Source of the DNA: Ananas comosus
Lineage: Eukaryota > Streptophyta > Magnoliopsida > Poales > Bromeliaceae
Assembly: GCF_001540865.1 (NCBI RefSeq)
Contig: NC_033625.1
Location: forward strand, 7,432,806 to 7,496,805
Length of the DNA: 64,000 nucleotides
Direction: 5' to 3'
The notes under the pieces were generated by a model that was not told the DNA's origin, made no database searches, and worked only from the letters and a program-made list of their open reading frames with translations. The translations under genes and the position numbers were made by a program. Below, in pieces: positions 25,982-36,937 of the stretch. Numbering within the stretch: position 1 is the first letter of the stretch; every line of letters starts with the position of its first letter.

Positions 25982-27575
25982 TGTCACGCCCCGAATTAAC
26001 ACGTTTTCCGGGCACGCCGACAAATCCGCCGTATATAAAGAATTTTTCCTGTATACGAAACGTAGCTGGAACTGTAATACATACAATACTGCAACCAGTA
26101 GTATAAAGCTGTAAAGAAACTAAACAGATAGAATAAAATAAGTCTCATATACATACAAGAAAACTCTATATAAAAGTACTCGCTCCAGGGAGTTATACAT
26201 CAGTACGTACATGAACTCAAAAATAATAAAAGTACAACTACCTGCAACAAGTGCTCCTCTATCACAGCGACTCGTCTGGTAGGGCTCTAACTCGCGATGC
26301 CCTTGTCACGATCAGAATCGGCAACAGCAGCAGCAGCCGAAGACGATGGCTCTGCAAAACAGTGATAACAACTGGGCGTGAGAACTACTGTAAAAACAAA
26401 TAGTTCTCAGTGGGTATCACCCTCAACATCATCGGTCCACTTACTAAGTCTACAAAAAAAAACAAAGCTAGTAGGAAAAAGCTGGAAAGCAATCTACAGC
26501 TACATATTGCTACAGTAGCATGCTCTACACTAACCAAGTAAAAGTCACTCACTATCTCACCCGGGTTGCCCAAACGGGCTGACCCTGCCTGTATCTCACT
26601 ACGCCGTACACCACCCCGGGGGTGGCCGACTCAAGAATTATCCAACAGAAGCTGCGACACTCATCGCACTGAAACCTCATTTCGGAATGGCATTCGCGGG
26701 TGCGATCCACGAGTTACAAATGTCTCTGTCATTTCATTCTGGCTCTCACAGGCTCAGGTCAAGTAAATAAGATCTAGCTGGACTATCAACCACTAGTCAC
26801 GTGCCCTCGCACAATCTGATATCAAAACAATTAAATCCGGGTCCGCCGTCAACCACTACGACACCCACTAGTCCGGAACAGTGTAAACACTACTGTAAAA
26901 ATAGGCTCAGCATCTTAGCACGAGCGTAACAGTAAACTGAACTACCTGGGGTACTCACCACAAGGATACTGCGACAGTATAAAAATACAACGGCCCCTAA
27001 GGCTAAATCAGATAGTTTAACATATGACAGGTCCCGAACGCTAGTTTTTTCCTATGTCAAATTCAAGTCCAACATGTATAATTAATAATAACTAATAACA
27101 TGCTCCAAATTCAGTTTATATGTCTAAAACATGCATACCCATGGATTTGAGCTAAACAATAGTAACGTGCAACACCAACGATACATGTCGACTAATAAAG
27201 CTATAGGAGAAGGAATCCGATGATAAACCCACCTCAAACGCAAATCACAATCCGGCGCGACATCGAAAACGGCGGAATCGAACCCTCGCCCGGCCTCCTC
27301 ACGATGCTACGACGAACACACGCTCGAACGGCACTGCGGCGCGACGTCGACGACACTCCACACCACCCGAGCTCCTCCTCTACGTATAGCTCAAGAACTA
27401 GAGAGAGAGAGAGAGAGAGAGAGTAAATAAAAAAAATGTACACCTCAGTTAAACTAAATTGATAAGGATGCATGAGGTTAAAGTTGCACGTGGCATCCTT
27501 ATCCACTACCTAGATATACCAAGCTCAAAAACAACCAAAAAATTTAAATGAATAAAAAAAAATAAGCGATATTAC
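25982..27575 (-). mobile_element. Gypsy-type solo LTR (minus orientation), ~1.6 kb
   Basis: It starts TGTCACGCCCCG, so on the minus strand the LTR ends CGGGGCGTGACA, an end found in many plant Ty3/gypsy LTRs. Its reverse complement aligns piecewise with the LTR at 29311-30435 and 35165-35737. Examples are TATTTTTACAGTAGTGT and GTTGACGGCGGACCC near 26850-26910 against 30070-30150, and the CGGGCACGCCGACAAATCC segment. The right boundary is estimated from a CGGAG (27576-27580) resembling the CGGAA before the left end, an imperfect 5-bp TSD. No primer-binding site, internal region or partner LTR was seen next to it. Frames inside, including 27220-27426, are not supported as genes. Confidence 0.7.
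27400..27423. repeat. (GA)n microsatellite in the solo LTR
   Basis: About twelve GA dinucleotides. Confidence 0.9.
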
Positions 27576-30435
27576 CGGAGTTAACTCATTACCTAATTCT
27601 GTTTGATTCAGTTACTCTGGGGAATCGGCAATCGAAATAACAGCATTTCCAATTTTCAGTATTTAGGGTGGTAGGTATAAAAACTTATTGCAAATATATA
27701 TACTAACTTTTATCTTTATAAATATATTTAATTTAAATTCAAACTTAAAAATTAAATATTGAAAACTTTAGATCAAAATTTTGAAATAATTTTTAAAATT
27801 TAAAATATATAATAATAATATATTATAATAAAAATAAACTTTTGAAGTTGAGTGGATATTCAAAATATTAAACATAAAATTCGATTTATTCAATTTTAAT
27901 TATAAAATTTCAATTTAAATTTAATTTGTAAATCATAAATTAATTTAAGTTTTAATAATAACATTGATAAAATTTATATAAATAAAATTTAATTTAAATG
28001 CAAATGTATAAGTTAAATCAAATAACTGATAAATTTTAATTTTTAATTCAAATTCAAATTAAAATTTAAAATTATAAATTTAATTTCTAAATTTAAACTC
28101 ATATTTTAATTAAAAAAATTAAAAAAATAAATTTAATCCGAATAAATATCCATTCATCCGGATTCAACTTCCAATCCGGCTTCCTAGGCTAGATTGGAAA
28201 AAGAGGTGATTGAGGGATTCCTATTCCACTCGGGAATCGGAATCGGAATCAGACTCCCGCATACCAAATATCCACAAATGAATTCATCCATTCCCATTCC
28301 GATTCCAAGGTGAAAAAAAAACGAATCAAACACGTCCAGAAATTTTTATTATACTGATGCTCTAATAAAAATTTCTTCGGATTCTTTCTTCAATGTCCTT
28401 CTACCTAAATGCCGATCTAAGGCCTCGTTTGGTTGGCGGTATAAGCGGGGATAACGAAAGTTCTCCCCGCTATTTTGCCAAACGAAATAATATTTGGTCG
28501 AGATATTTTATCCAGGTCAAATTTTGCTATTCCCGGCTATTCTGAAATAGTAAGGAATTTACTATTCTACCATTTTGATCGAATAGTACCATTTCAATAT
28601 TTAATTTCAAACTTTATTAAAAATTATAAATTAAATTAAAACTAAATTATATAAATATAATATGTTATATATTATAATATATTATTTTTATTATAAAATT
28701 ATTAATTATACTATATTAATACATATTATTTATATTTAAATATTAAATATTGTAATAAATATATTTAAATATTAAATAAATTATTATTAAATAAGTTAAT
28801 AGAATGTAAGAGAAATAATATTAAAAAAAAATTTTAAATTATTAAAAATATTATATCTAAATTATAAATTCTATTATAATAAAATTTTTATAATTGTTCC
28901 AACCCATCTTTTTAAAATTTTAAAATTTAAAATTTAAAATTGAATCTTAGAATTTGGAAATTTAAAATTTTATATTTTATATTTTTCAAATTTAAATTTG
29001 ATCTTAAATTTAAAGTTTGAAATTTAAAATTTTGAATTTAAATTTTAAGATTTTAAAATTTAAAATTTAATTTCAAAATTTGAAATTTAAAAGTTAAAAT
29101 TTTAATTTTTTTAAAAAAATATATATAATTTAAAAATTCAAATTCAAATATAATAAAAAGGATAATATCATTATTTTTTATTTATAACTATCCACTTTAA
29201 TTCTTATTTCATCTTATCTAACCAAACGCTATTTCTCTTAATCACAGGAATAACCCAATTTTCATCCAAACGTAAAATTGATTTAATCCCCACTTATACC
29301 TCAATTTATATGTGATATACTGAACATTAGCAAATTGGTAAGGTTACAGTATAAGTTTATGTTTGATTGAGTTGGAGGCATTTTGCGCAAAATAGACGTA
29401 AAAGCGGACTTTGAAACTCAAGATTTATATTGTAGAGGACTAAAGTTGAATACTTAGTTATAGAGGGGCTTGTTGGCAATTTTGCTTTATTTAAGCGGTG
29501 GAGTCCACGTGCTATTCCCCCATCCTTATCCTTTCTTTTTGTTGTTTTTTTTTGTTGCTAAGTTTTGAGCACTAATTAATTAACAGGGAAGAACACTTGG
29601 TTTCGTTCTTACGAGCGAGCGGGGCGAGCGAGCGCACGTGTATTTTAGCGTGTGGACGTCGTGGTTGTGCCGTTGGGGGAGGCCGGGCGAGCGCGTGTTT
29701 TCCTCTCCTTTCGACTTCTCTCTGTCATTGGATTAGCTTTTCGAGGTGAGTTGAAGTTACCGAAATTTTCGGATTTCCTTCTAAGCCTCAGTTGACAGCA
29801 TGCATTATTGGGTTTCGTATATCATGTTTAATAGCTCGAATTCGTGGATTTGTATGTTCTTTGAAATATGAATTTGGAGCATAGTTATTGGTTTAAATAA
29901 ATTATACATTGTGGACTTGGAATTCACTTAGGAGAAAACTATAGGTTCTACACTGTCATTTTCTAAAAACTATCAGATTTAGCTTTAGGAGTTGTAGTTT
30001 ATTGTATCGCTGCAGTTTGTAGGCGGTGGATATCCAGAATAGTGTAGAATAAATTTACCCTCGTGCTGGGATGCCGAGTCTATTTTTACAGTAGTGTATA
30101 GACTGTTCCGGACTGTCGGGTGCCATTGTAGTTGACGGCGGACCCAGTTTGTTGTTTTTGTATTAGATTGTGCCGAGAGCATGTGAGTTATGGTTGTTAG
30201 ACCAGTTAGTCCCTTCTGCTTTGACTATAGCCTATGAGAGCCTGATTGAGCTCGGTAGAGACACGCTTGCATACTTTGTTGGGTAGCGCCCACGAGTGTC
30301 ACTCCGGAGTCGGGCTTTGTGCGTTTACGTTGTTGTCGTTGTGTCCTGGTTGGATTCACTCTCCACTGACGACCCAGCGTGGTGGTTGTTGGTGTAGCTT
30401 TGACAGGCGGGACGGGTGCATTCACAGTTGTTGAA

Positions 30436-31110
30436 GCATAAAAAAAAAAGAAAGAAGAAGAAGAAAACAAAAGGAGAAAGAAAAAAGGCAGAAAGAGAAA
30501 AAATTTGAATAATGGTGTATGAGATGATCCATGCACTAGGTGCATGGAGAAATTTGAGTTCAAATTTTGAACCTGGTGCATAGGTTAATCCATGCACCAG
30601 GTGCATAGATTACAAAAAGTGGGATGTTCTCGTAGGCATGAATGGGTATTACAAATAGCAAATTAGTCCTTTCCCTTTCATATATTTGCAAGATGCTCCT
30701 TCAAACATATAATATTCTGTTATTTTAACTAAGGTATAATATAAACAAATAGGAAGGACTAATATGCAATTTAATACCCATGATCCTATGATCCTACATC
30801 GTAACTTCCCACAAACCTCACCATACGCACGTCTATACGCACGTTCTCCCGGGTAGTTAGACTAGTCCCATAAATATCTCTCAATGAGAAAAGAAAAAGA
30901 GGACACAGTTTTTGAATTCTCAAACCTATTCCTAATAAAAAAAAACCCATACTATTCCCCTGTTCACGAAAGAAGAAAAAAAAAAGGTAGTTTTTCCATT
31001 GATATAGCATCAATCAATGACAAAGATCTCAGATCTCTCTATCTCTCTCCCTCCTAAAAAAAAAAAAGAAAAAAAAAAAGAAAAAAAAAGAGAAAAGAGA
31101 AGTAAAAGAT
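30436..31110. other. Left part of the insert in the solo LTR
   Basis: It starts in an A/GAAG-rich run. 30520-30612 has three short inverted/direct copies of CATGCACYAGGTGCATRG. A-rich tracts at 31052-31090 and AGATCTCAGATCTCTCTAT-type repeats precede the chimeric coding block. No gene recognised. Confidence 0.4.
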
Positions 31111-31310
31111 CTCAGATCTCTCTCTCTCTCTCTCTGCTCGACCCCCTCTGCGTCACCCGCCTCGCCGATTGTGCGCGTCCCATCTCCGCCGCATGGTCAG
31201 CCACCCTCCGCCTCCTCGACGCGCACCTCGTCTTCTCCCTCCTCCACGCCGGAGACGCCGAGCGCCTCCGCCGAGCTCCACCGAGCTTCGCCGCGATCCT
31301 CCGCACCGCC

Positions 31311-31560
31311 CACTCCATCAAGGCGCAGCTCGAAGCCCTCGACGACTCCAACGCCGCGAACCGCGCCCTCTCCCCGCGCTTCGCCGCGGGGACCTCCGTC
31401 GACCGCACCAGGGTTTCGGTCACCCACGGGATCCGGGCGAAGCTTCGCGACGCCATCCTCTCCGACCATAAGGAGACCCTGAAGCAAAACTACTACAACG
31501 CCACGGGCGAGCTCGCCTCCGACAAGGTGCTCGACGAACTGGTCAAGTGGAGCGGCGACC
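31311..31560 (+). pseudogene. Syntaxin (KNOLLE/SYP1-type Qa-SNARE) fragment
   Basis: In the frame starting at 31017, residues ~99-181 read SIKAQLEALDDSNAANRAL, then the 'TSVDRTRVSVTHGIRAKLRDAI' stretch and 'KETLKQNYYNATGELASDKVLDELVKWSGD'. This matches the Hb-Hc helices of plant plasma-membrane/cytokinesis syntaxins (pattern: LE.LD.SNAANR, ..DRTR.SV..GL.KKLKD, .EY.ETV.RRYYTVTGE.P....I..LI..G). The Habc start may lie in 31150-31310, which is GC-rich and plausible. The SNARE motif and C-terminal membrane anchor are absent because the sequence switches to another gene after 31560. It cannot act in membrane fusion. Confidence 0.8.
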
Positions 31561-31564
31561 CCAT

Positions 31565-31815
31565 GGATCCGCCGTGGTCCTCGCCAGGCGCAGCCGCGCC
31601 TTCTGCTCCGGCGTCGACCTCACCGCCGCCGAGAACGTCTTCAAGGGCGACGTCAAAGACCCCGCCGCCGACCCTGTCGCCGCCATGGCTGCATGCCGCA
31701 AGCCCATCACCGGCGCCGTCACCGGATTCGCCGTTACCGCTGGGTTCGAGATCGCCCTCGCCTACGACCTACTCGGCGGGCCGCGACGCTAAGTTCGTCA
31801 ACACCTCCGCCGAGC
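31565..31815 (+). pseudogene. Enoyl-CoA hydratase (ECHIA-type, peroxisomal) fragment
   Basis: In the +2 register relative to the syntaxin piece, 31574-31779 encodes the recognisable crotonase core: AFCSGVDLTAAENVFKGDVK, 'DPVAAMAACRKPITGAVTGF' and 'AVTAGFEIALAYDLL'. Homology then continues as AGRDAKFVNT after a one-base register change near 31780. The family hydrates trans-2-enoyl-CoA in peroxisomal beta-oxidation; the CSGVDL turn and the GFAVTAGFE helix are hallmarks. Only ~80 of about 265 residues are present and the later catalytic segment is missing, so it is a non-functional fragment. Confidence 0.85.
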
Positions 31816-31990
31816 TCCACCGAGCTCTGCTGAGCGCCGCCGCATCTTCACCGAGCTCTGCTGAGCGCCCCCGCAGCTCCGCTGAGTGCCACCGCCTAGC
31901 TCCACCGAGCTCCGCTGAGCGCCTCCGCGTCTCCACCGAAGCCGCCGCATCTCTGCCGCGTCTCCACCGGGCTCCGCCGCGTCTCCATCA
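31806..31990. repeat. CCGAGCTCYRCTGAGCGCC minisatellite
   Basis: About six degenerate units of GAGCTCCGCTGAGCGCC/GAGCTCCACC between the hydratase and reductase fragments. It probably expanded after the fusion. Confidence 0.75.
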
Positions 31991-32045
31991 ACATATCTCC
32001 ACCCCCTCCACCTGTTCGACGAAATTCCCAAACGAAACGAGACGG

Positions 32046-32235
32046 GCGGCAAGAGTCAGTCTACTTTGACAAGATCACGACGAGGCTGAAGAAGCTGAGT
32101 TATGGGTTGAGCAGATGAGCACTGCGACTTCGTGCTCATCGCCCAGAAGGTCTACGTCAGCATCTACAAGGTCGCACATGACTTCCCAGCTCGCGGGGCT
32201 CGCCGCGGAGATCATCTGCGTCAACTTCCTTGGAA
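32046..32235 (+). pseudogene. Ribonucleotide reductase large subunit (R1) N-terminal fragment
   Basis: Three consecutive registers give RQESVYFDKITTRLKKLSYG (then LS and a stop), EHCDFVLIAQKVYVSIYK, and TSQLAGLAAEI. Together these follow the start of the plant R1 protein, the ATP-cone region: R.ESV.FDKIT.RLKKLSYGL followed by HCDP.LVAQKVC.GVYKGVTTSQLDELAAE. At least two frameshifts and one stop break it. The intact enzyme has about 800 residues and makes deoxyribonucleotides; only about 60 are here. Confidence 0.85.
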
Positions 32236-32392
32236 CCGGCAGCCATCGAGCAGTGTAGAGGTGCAGAGTGACACGCTGTTCATGGTCATCATCAACGGCT
32301 CCGACGAGTTGAAGCCCGACGACCTCATCTGTTCACGTCCACCAATTGTTTGACGGAATGCCTGAGACATATCTTTCGACAGCGAACTTAGA

Positions 32393-32535
32393 GAAAGAGC
32401 GGTGCTCTTCTCTTTATAAAAAATGTGTTATTAAAAGAGAAAGAGCGGTGCTCTTCTCTTTACAAAAAATATAGCATCATCGAAAGAGGGAGAGAGCGGT
32501 GCTCTTCTCTTTGCAAAAAAAAAGTATATTATCAA
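32393..32535. repeat. Three tandem units with an AGAGCGGTGCTCT dyad
   Basis: Units of about 46-52 bp start near 32393, 32439 and 32488, each carrying AGAGCGGTGCTCTTCTCTTT followed by an A tract. Confidence 0.85.
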
Positions 32536-33555
32536 AAGAGAGAGAGAAAGAGATTACTTCTCTAATTACGAAAGAGAGAGGGAGCTTTGTTACAAAAAGG
32601 GAGGCAAGGAAGGGATTTTCCCACCTTAGTTGTCCCATGAATGTAAAAGAGACAAAGAAGAATTATCTATCTTTGTTGTCTTGTATTTTCAAAGGAGATA
32701 AAGAGAAAAATTCTCTCTTAATTCTCCTATAATGAGGAGACAAAAGAAAATTAATCGGGTTATCGATTAATATTCTTTTGATCGTCCTTTTATTGGAAGA
32801 ACTGTGGGATGTTCGAAAAATAATCGAACTCTTTGATTCTATCCAAAGTTGAATCTTTCGATTTGGCCAAATTAGACCAAATTGAGATTGCATTGGACAT
32901 TTTATGTGATTAATGACTGAGAATTTGACAAATAAAAAAATGCATTCGAAATTTTTAAGCAATGAATTTGATTCTGAATCTTACAATCTCATATGATCCC
33001 AAATTAACCACCTCAAAACAATGGACCAAGCCCGTTCTCACCTCAAATCTCATAACCCAAGCTCAACATGACCCAAGTTCAGCCCAAACATAAATCTGGG
33101 CCCAATTCTATGGCTTGCTTAAAAGAAAATTTGGACTTATGCCATACGGGCCTAAATTGAGCCCGAGCCCACATGTAATTCAAGCCTCAACCTGAATCCA
33201 TATTAAACGGACCTAAACTGGGCCTATGCCTATATCCAGAACTTAAAATTTAATTCAGGCCTCAACTTGAGTCCATACCATGTAGGCCTGAATCTAGTCC
33301 ATGTTTGAATGCAACTATATGGACCCAAATTTGGACCATGAATGAATCCATCCGAGAATTGAACCATAACTTGAAGCTATACCTAGCCCAAGTTTGAATT
33401 CCAAACTGGTTCATAAAAATGCCCAAATCGAATAAAATCTAAATTGAAAACCAATTCAGACCAACATCAAACCCAAAAATCTAACCCAAACCAAGACCTT
33501 AAATCATGCCTATCAGATCAAATATGAAACCAAGCTCTACCAATTTGTTAAGGGC
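32536..33555. other. Insert interior without recognised gene
   Basis: A purine-rich AAAGAGAGAG stretch continues to ~32760, then mixed sequence rich in CCCAA/TTGGG-type words (33000-33500). No coding sequence could be supported. Confidence 0.35.
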
Positions 33556-34720
33556 AAATCTTTTTAATCCAATTCTCTAGCATATTAAGCTAGAGTCATA
33601 TTGTTATCACATTCATATTAGATCAAATTCTAAAATATTTGTTTAGAATTGATCAAACCATCTATTAGGTTTCACCTAATCAGTTCAATTGAACTCTAAT
33701 ACACTTACTTAGAGTTCAAATAAATGAAATTGAATTAGACTCTAATACATACACTTAGAGTTTAATTTAAATTACATTTGACTAATCCTAATATATATAA
33801 CCAGGATTTAGTTGATATTTCACCTCATGGTGAACCCAAATTAGACTCTAATACATACACTTAGAGTTTAATTTAAATTATATTTGACTAATCCTAATAT
33901 ATAATTAGGATTTAGTTGATTTAGACTCTAATACATACACTTAGAGTTTAATTTAAATTTTGACTAATCCTAATATATATAATTAGGATTTAGTTGATAT
34001 TTCACCTCATGGTGAACCCAAATGAAATTGAATTAGACTCTAATACATACACTTAGAGTTTAATTTAAATCAAATTTCACTAATCCTAATATATATAATT
34101 AGGATTTAGTTGATATTTCACCTCATGGTGAACCCAAATGAAATTGAATTAGACTCTAATACATACACTTAGAGTTTAATTTAAATCAAATTTCACTAAT
34201 CCTAATATATATAATTAGGATTTAGTTGATATTTCACCTCATGGTGAACCCAAATGAAATTGAATTAGACTCTAATACATACACTTAGAGTTTAATTTAA
34301 ATCAAATTTCACTAATCCTAATATATATAATTAGGATTTAGTTGATATTTCACCTCATGGTGAACCCAAATGAAATTGAATTAGACTCTAATACATACAC
34401 TTGGAGTTTAATTTAAATCAAATTTTGACTAATCCTAATATATATAATTAGGATTTAGTTAATATTTCACCTTATGGTGAACTCAATGTGAGACATAATT
34501 AAGCTCTAACATATAAGCATAGAGCTTAATTACACTAGACTCTAAGATATAAAATTAGAGTCTAATTCGAAATATTTGGGTTAATCCTAACACATACATT
34601 TAGGATGAAAGCTTAAATCAATTTAATCAAATCAAACTCTAATGCACCTAACTAGGGTTTAATTTGAATCAAATCCGATTAAGTCCCAATGCATATACAT
34701 AGAATTTAATCAATCCCTCA
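33556..34720. repeat. 116-bp tandem repeat array with three hairpins per unit
   Basis: The best units begin GAAATTGAATTAGACTCTAA at 34024, 34140, 34256 and 34372, exactly 116 bp apart. Shortened or diverged units occur from about 33680 and after 34480. Each unit contains three separate dyads: ACTCTAA...TTAGAGT, AATCCTAATA...TTAGGATT and TTCACCTCATGGTGAA. Confidence 0.93.
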
Positions 34721-35164
34721 CCTTAGGGTGAACAATATTGTTGAGCACTGAAACATATAGAGCCCAATCAAATCAATTTGATCATATACTTTGATTCAGA
34801 ATTAAGTTCAATCAACCGTCATATTCATTCATGTACACTGGGGGTATGCCCCAGGTTAAGCCATGTAACTATACATTGGATTATGTTATAAAATTCACAT
34901 TTTATTCAATTTCAGTCTATTTCAGCATTACAGAGGTCTCTTAATCGAAGGTGCCCTAACACTTTGAAGGGGTAATTAACAATAGACGCTTGCGTTTATT
35001 GGAAGCCATGAATCCACAATACCTGACAACCATATATAATTAAATCTTAATCTAAATCATGAATACTACCCCACGGAAAATCAAAATAAGATTAACCGTG
35101 CGAGGTGCGTCATTCGTGGTCGCAGACAACAGTCCTTAGTAAGATTGTGTCAGAGATTGCATTT
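34721..35164. other. Right part of the insert in the solo LTR
   Basis: Unique-looking AT-rich sequence with no gene recognised. The junction back to LTR sequence is near 35165. No obvious TSD with the left junction near 30436 was found. Confidence 0.35.
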
Positions 35165-35795
35165 TTTTATATCTATAGATAATTAGTGTTGACTAGCGAT
35201 AGTATAGTGGCATATAGCTGTAGAGTTTTTTCAGCTTTCTTTACTATCCTTGATCATTCTTTCTGTAGACTTAGTGGGTGAGCCGTTGAGGTCGGTAGCG
35301 GTACCCACTGAGGACTACTTCTTTTTGCAGTAGTTCTCATACCCAATTGTTGACATCTTTTTGTAGAGCCTTTTTCTGCGGCTACTGCTGGCGACGAGCC
35401 TGATCGTGGAAAGAAAGTTGCGAGCTAGATCCCTTCCCGAGTTGCAGTTCTAGAGGAGTACCTCTCTTCAGATGGTTTTATTTTTTTTGGTTCTTGTACA
35501 TACTAATGTTAGATCCTCGCTGGAGCGAGTGATATCTATATTCTGGAGACTATGTATATATAGTGAAATTGATGTTTATTTATATTTACAGTTCTGTTAG
35601 CAGCTCTATACTACTAGTTGTAGTTTTGTATGATTACAGGTATAGGTACAGCTATCGCTTCGTATACAGGAGAAATTCTTTTGTATACAGTGGATTTGTC
35701 GGCGTGCCCGGGAAAACGAGAAATCCGGGGCGTGACATTATACCTATCCCTGGAATAGCCATTTTTTATTTATCCCCGAACCAAACGATACCTTA

Positions 35796-36934
35796 TAGTC
35801 TAAAATATCACCAATACCTTCGTCAATATCAGAATTATTTTTAAATATCCTTATAAAAATTTGTGCAAATATGATTTATTAGTTCTAAATTTTCATTTTT
35901 ATCCTCTAATAATAGGCTAAAAACTTAATAAATTTATCTTTAGAAAACCAAGTTTTATAATTTTAGTAAATGTTTTAAAGAAAAGTTAATCAAAGAAAAG
36001 TGATAGATGATACACTTAACAATGGGCTATTTCTATGCAGAATGATTGTCAAAAGTTGCTTGAACTAGAATCAGAAGTTTCCTAAAGTTTATCATCAGAA
36101 AACCAAGTTTTATAATTTTAGTAAATATTATAAGTAAGAGATGACACACTTAACAATGTAATGTAGAAATATTTGATCAGATGTTGCTACTTTTATGCAG
36201 AATGATTGTGAAAGGTTGCTTGAACTAGAATTAGAAGTTACCAAGTTTGGGCATTAATAAATTTCCTAAAGTCAAAACCTGATTTGATCTCTCCATCTTA
36301 CACTTTTTTGGGTAAATTGATTGCATTACTTCTAATTTCCACATGTGAGACTTCAAACTTTAGAATTTTTTTTTTTCCCGGAGTAATTTTGAGGAAAAAT
36401 TGTTGCTTGCACTTGGTTCACTTGTACATTTCTGCACCTCAAACTCCATCAGCCCTTTATTATGGCTCAAATTATACATCATAGATCATTTTTGAAAAAT
36501 AACGCATTTTAAATTCGAAGTCGGGTCGAGGTAATTTTTTGTTATATCGTATATAATGTTAGGTCACATTCTGAGATTTGATTTAATTTCGCAAGTTTTG
36601 ATTAAATCTACTAACAAATAAAATATTGAATTAAAGCCGAAACTAAATTAAAAGAAAAGGGGTTTCGGGAAATAGCATGGTGAAACGTGCGATGCACTGT
36701 TCTAGAGTAACTTTAGTCTCTCCATATGTGAGTCTCCGGCTAAGTGCTTTAGTGATACAACACCTTGAATTATCCCGATCTCCTTGATTGTACGGTCTCA
36801 AAAGAGTGCTTAATTGAACGTCGATTCGCCTTGAAAATATCTGTCAGTTAGGATTATGTATCTATCTCCCTTTTTATTGCTCATTTTTATAATATAAAGT
36901 TGACGGTTCAAAGGACCGTTGAGGGACATTCCGC
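35796..36934. other. Spacer with an imperfect ~150-bp duplication
   Basis: CCAAGTTTTATAATTTTAGT recurs near 35949 and 36103, and TATGCAGAATGATTGT with TTGCTTGAACTAGAAT recurs near 36036 and 36196. No gene recognised. Confidence 0.5.
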
Positions 36935-36937
36935 TAA

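Larger units (their letters stand above)
25911..28337. mobile_element. TIR element with GGAATCGG-rich ends and AT-only core, split by a solo LTR
   Basis: The left end GGGAACGTTTAGTTCG and the reverse of the right end (GGACGTGTTTGATTCG) are imperfect TIRs, each followed by TTGGAATCGGAAT-type repeats. AGA lies directly outside both ends (25908-25910, 28338-28340), a possible 3-bp TSD as in PIF/Harbinger or CACTA insertion. Without the inserted LTR the element is about 830 bp, mostly extremely AT-rich (27660-28140). It has no coding capacity. Confidence 0.65.
31110..32350 (+). pseudogene. Chimeric transduplicate: syntaxin + enoyl-CoA hydratase + ribonucleotide reductase fragments
   Basis: Pieces of three unrelated conserved genes lie head to tail on the same strand, described separately below. 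They are separated by frame changes, an internal stop and a CCGAGCTC-type minisatellite (31800-31990). One 350-codon frame (31017-32069) runs through part of it but changes register relative to the hydratase and reductase homology, so it is not a functional fusion as read. Capture and fusion of host exons is typical of Pack-MULEs and Helitrons, but the insert's own termini were not resolved. A final segment (32250-32330, frame VEVQSDTLFMVIING...) was not identified. Confidence 0.8.
29311..35737 (+). mobile_element. Gypsy-type solo LTR (plus orientation) carrying a 4.7-kb insert
   Basis: It begins TGTGATATACTGAAC and ends GGGGCGTGACA, flanked by perfect 5-bp TSDs TTATA (29306-29310 and 35738-35742), as expected for LTR-retrotransposon insertion. 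It is the opposite-strand relative of the LTR at 25982-27575. Comparison with that copy shows LTR sequence in 29311-30435 (1.1 kb) and again from about 35165 to 35737 (0.57 kb), so 30436-35164 is a secondary insertion. No internal retrotransposon domains or PBS were seen, which fits a solo LTR. Confidence 0.8.
28421..35792. mobile_element. TIR element with GGCCTCGTTTGGTT ends, split by a solo LTR
   Basis: The left end GGCCTCGTTTGGTTGG and the reverse of the right end (GGTATCGTTTGGTTCGGGGA) form imperfect TIRs of a common plant MITE type. The left flank is TAA and the right flank TTA, so the TSD is not exact. Excluding the LTR (29311-35737) and one TSD copy, the element is about 940 bp with an almost pure A/T core (28600-29160). 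No coding capacity. Confidence 0.6.

Noticed and set aside
31017..32069. 350-codon continuous frame as a novel fusion gene
   Set aside because: Only the syntaxin part is read in its proper register; the hydratase is mostly in another frame and the reductase part is broken, so it is treated as a chimeric pseudogene.
33000..33560. Possible retrotransposon coding region in the insert
   Set aside because: All frames are closed and no reverse transcriptase, integrase or gag motif could be found.
34021..34480. CRISPR-like regular repeat array
   Set aside because: This is plant nuclear DNA, the whole 116-bp unit is repeated with no unique spacers, and no cas genes are present, so it is a tandem repeat.
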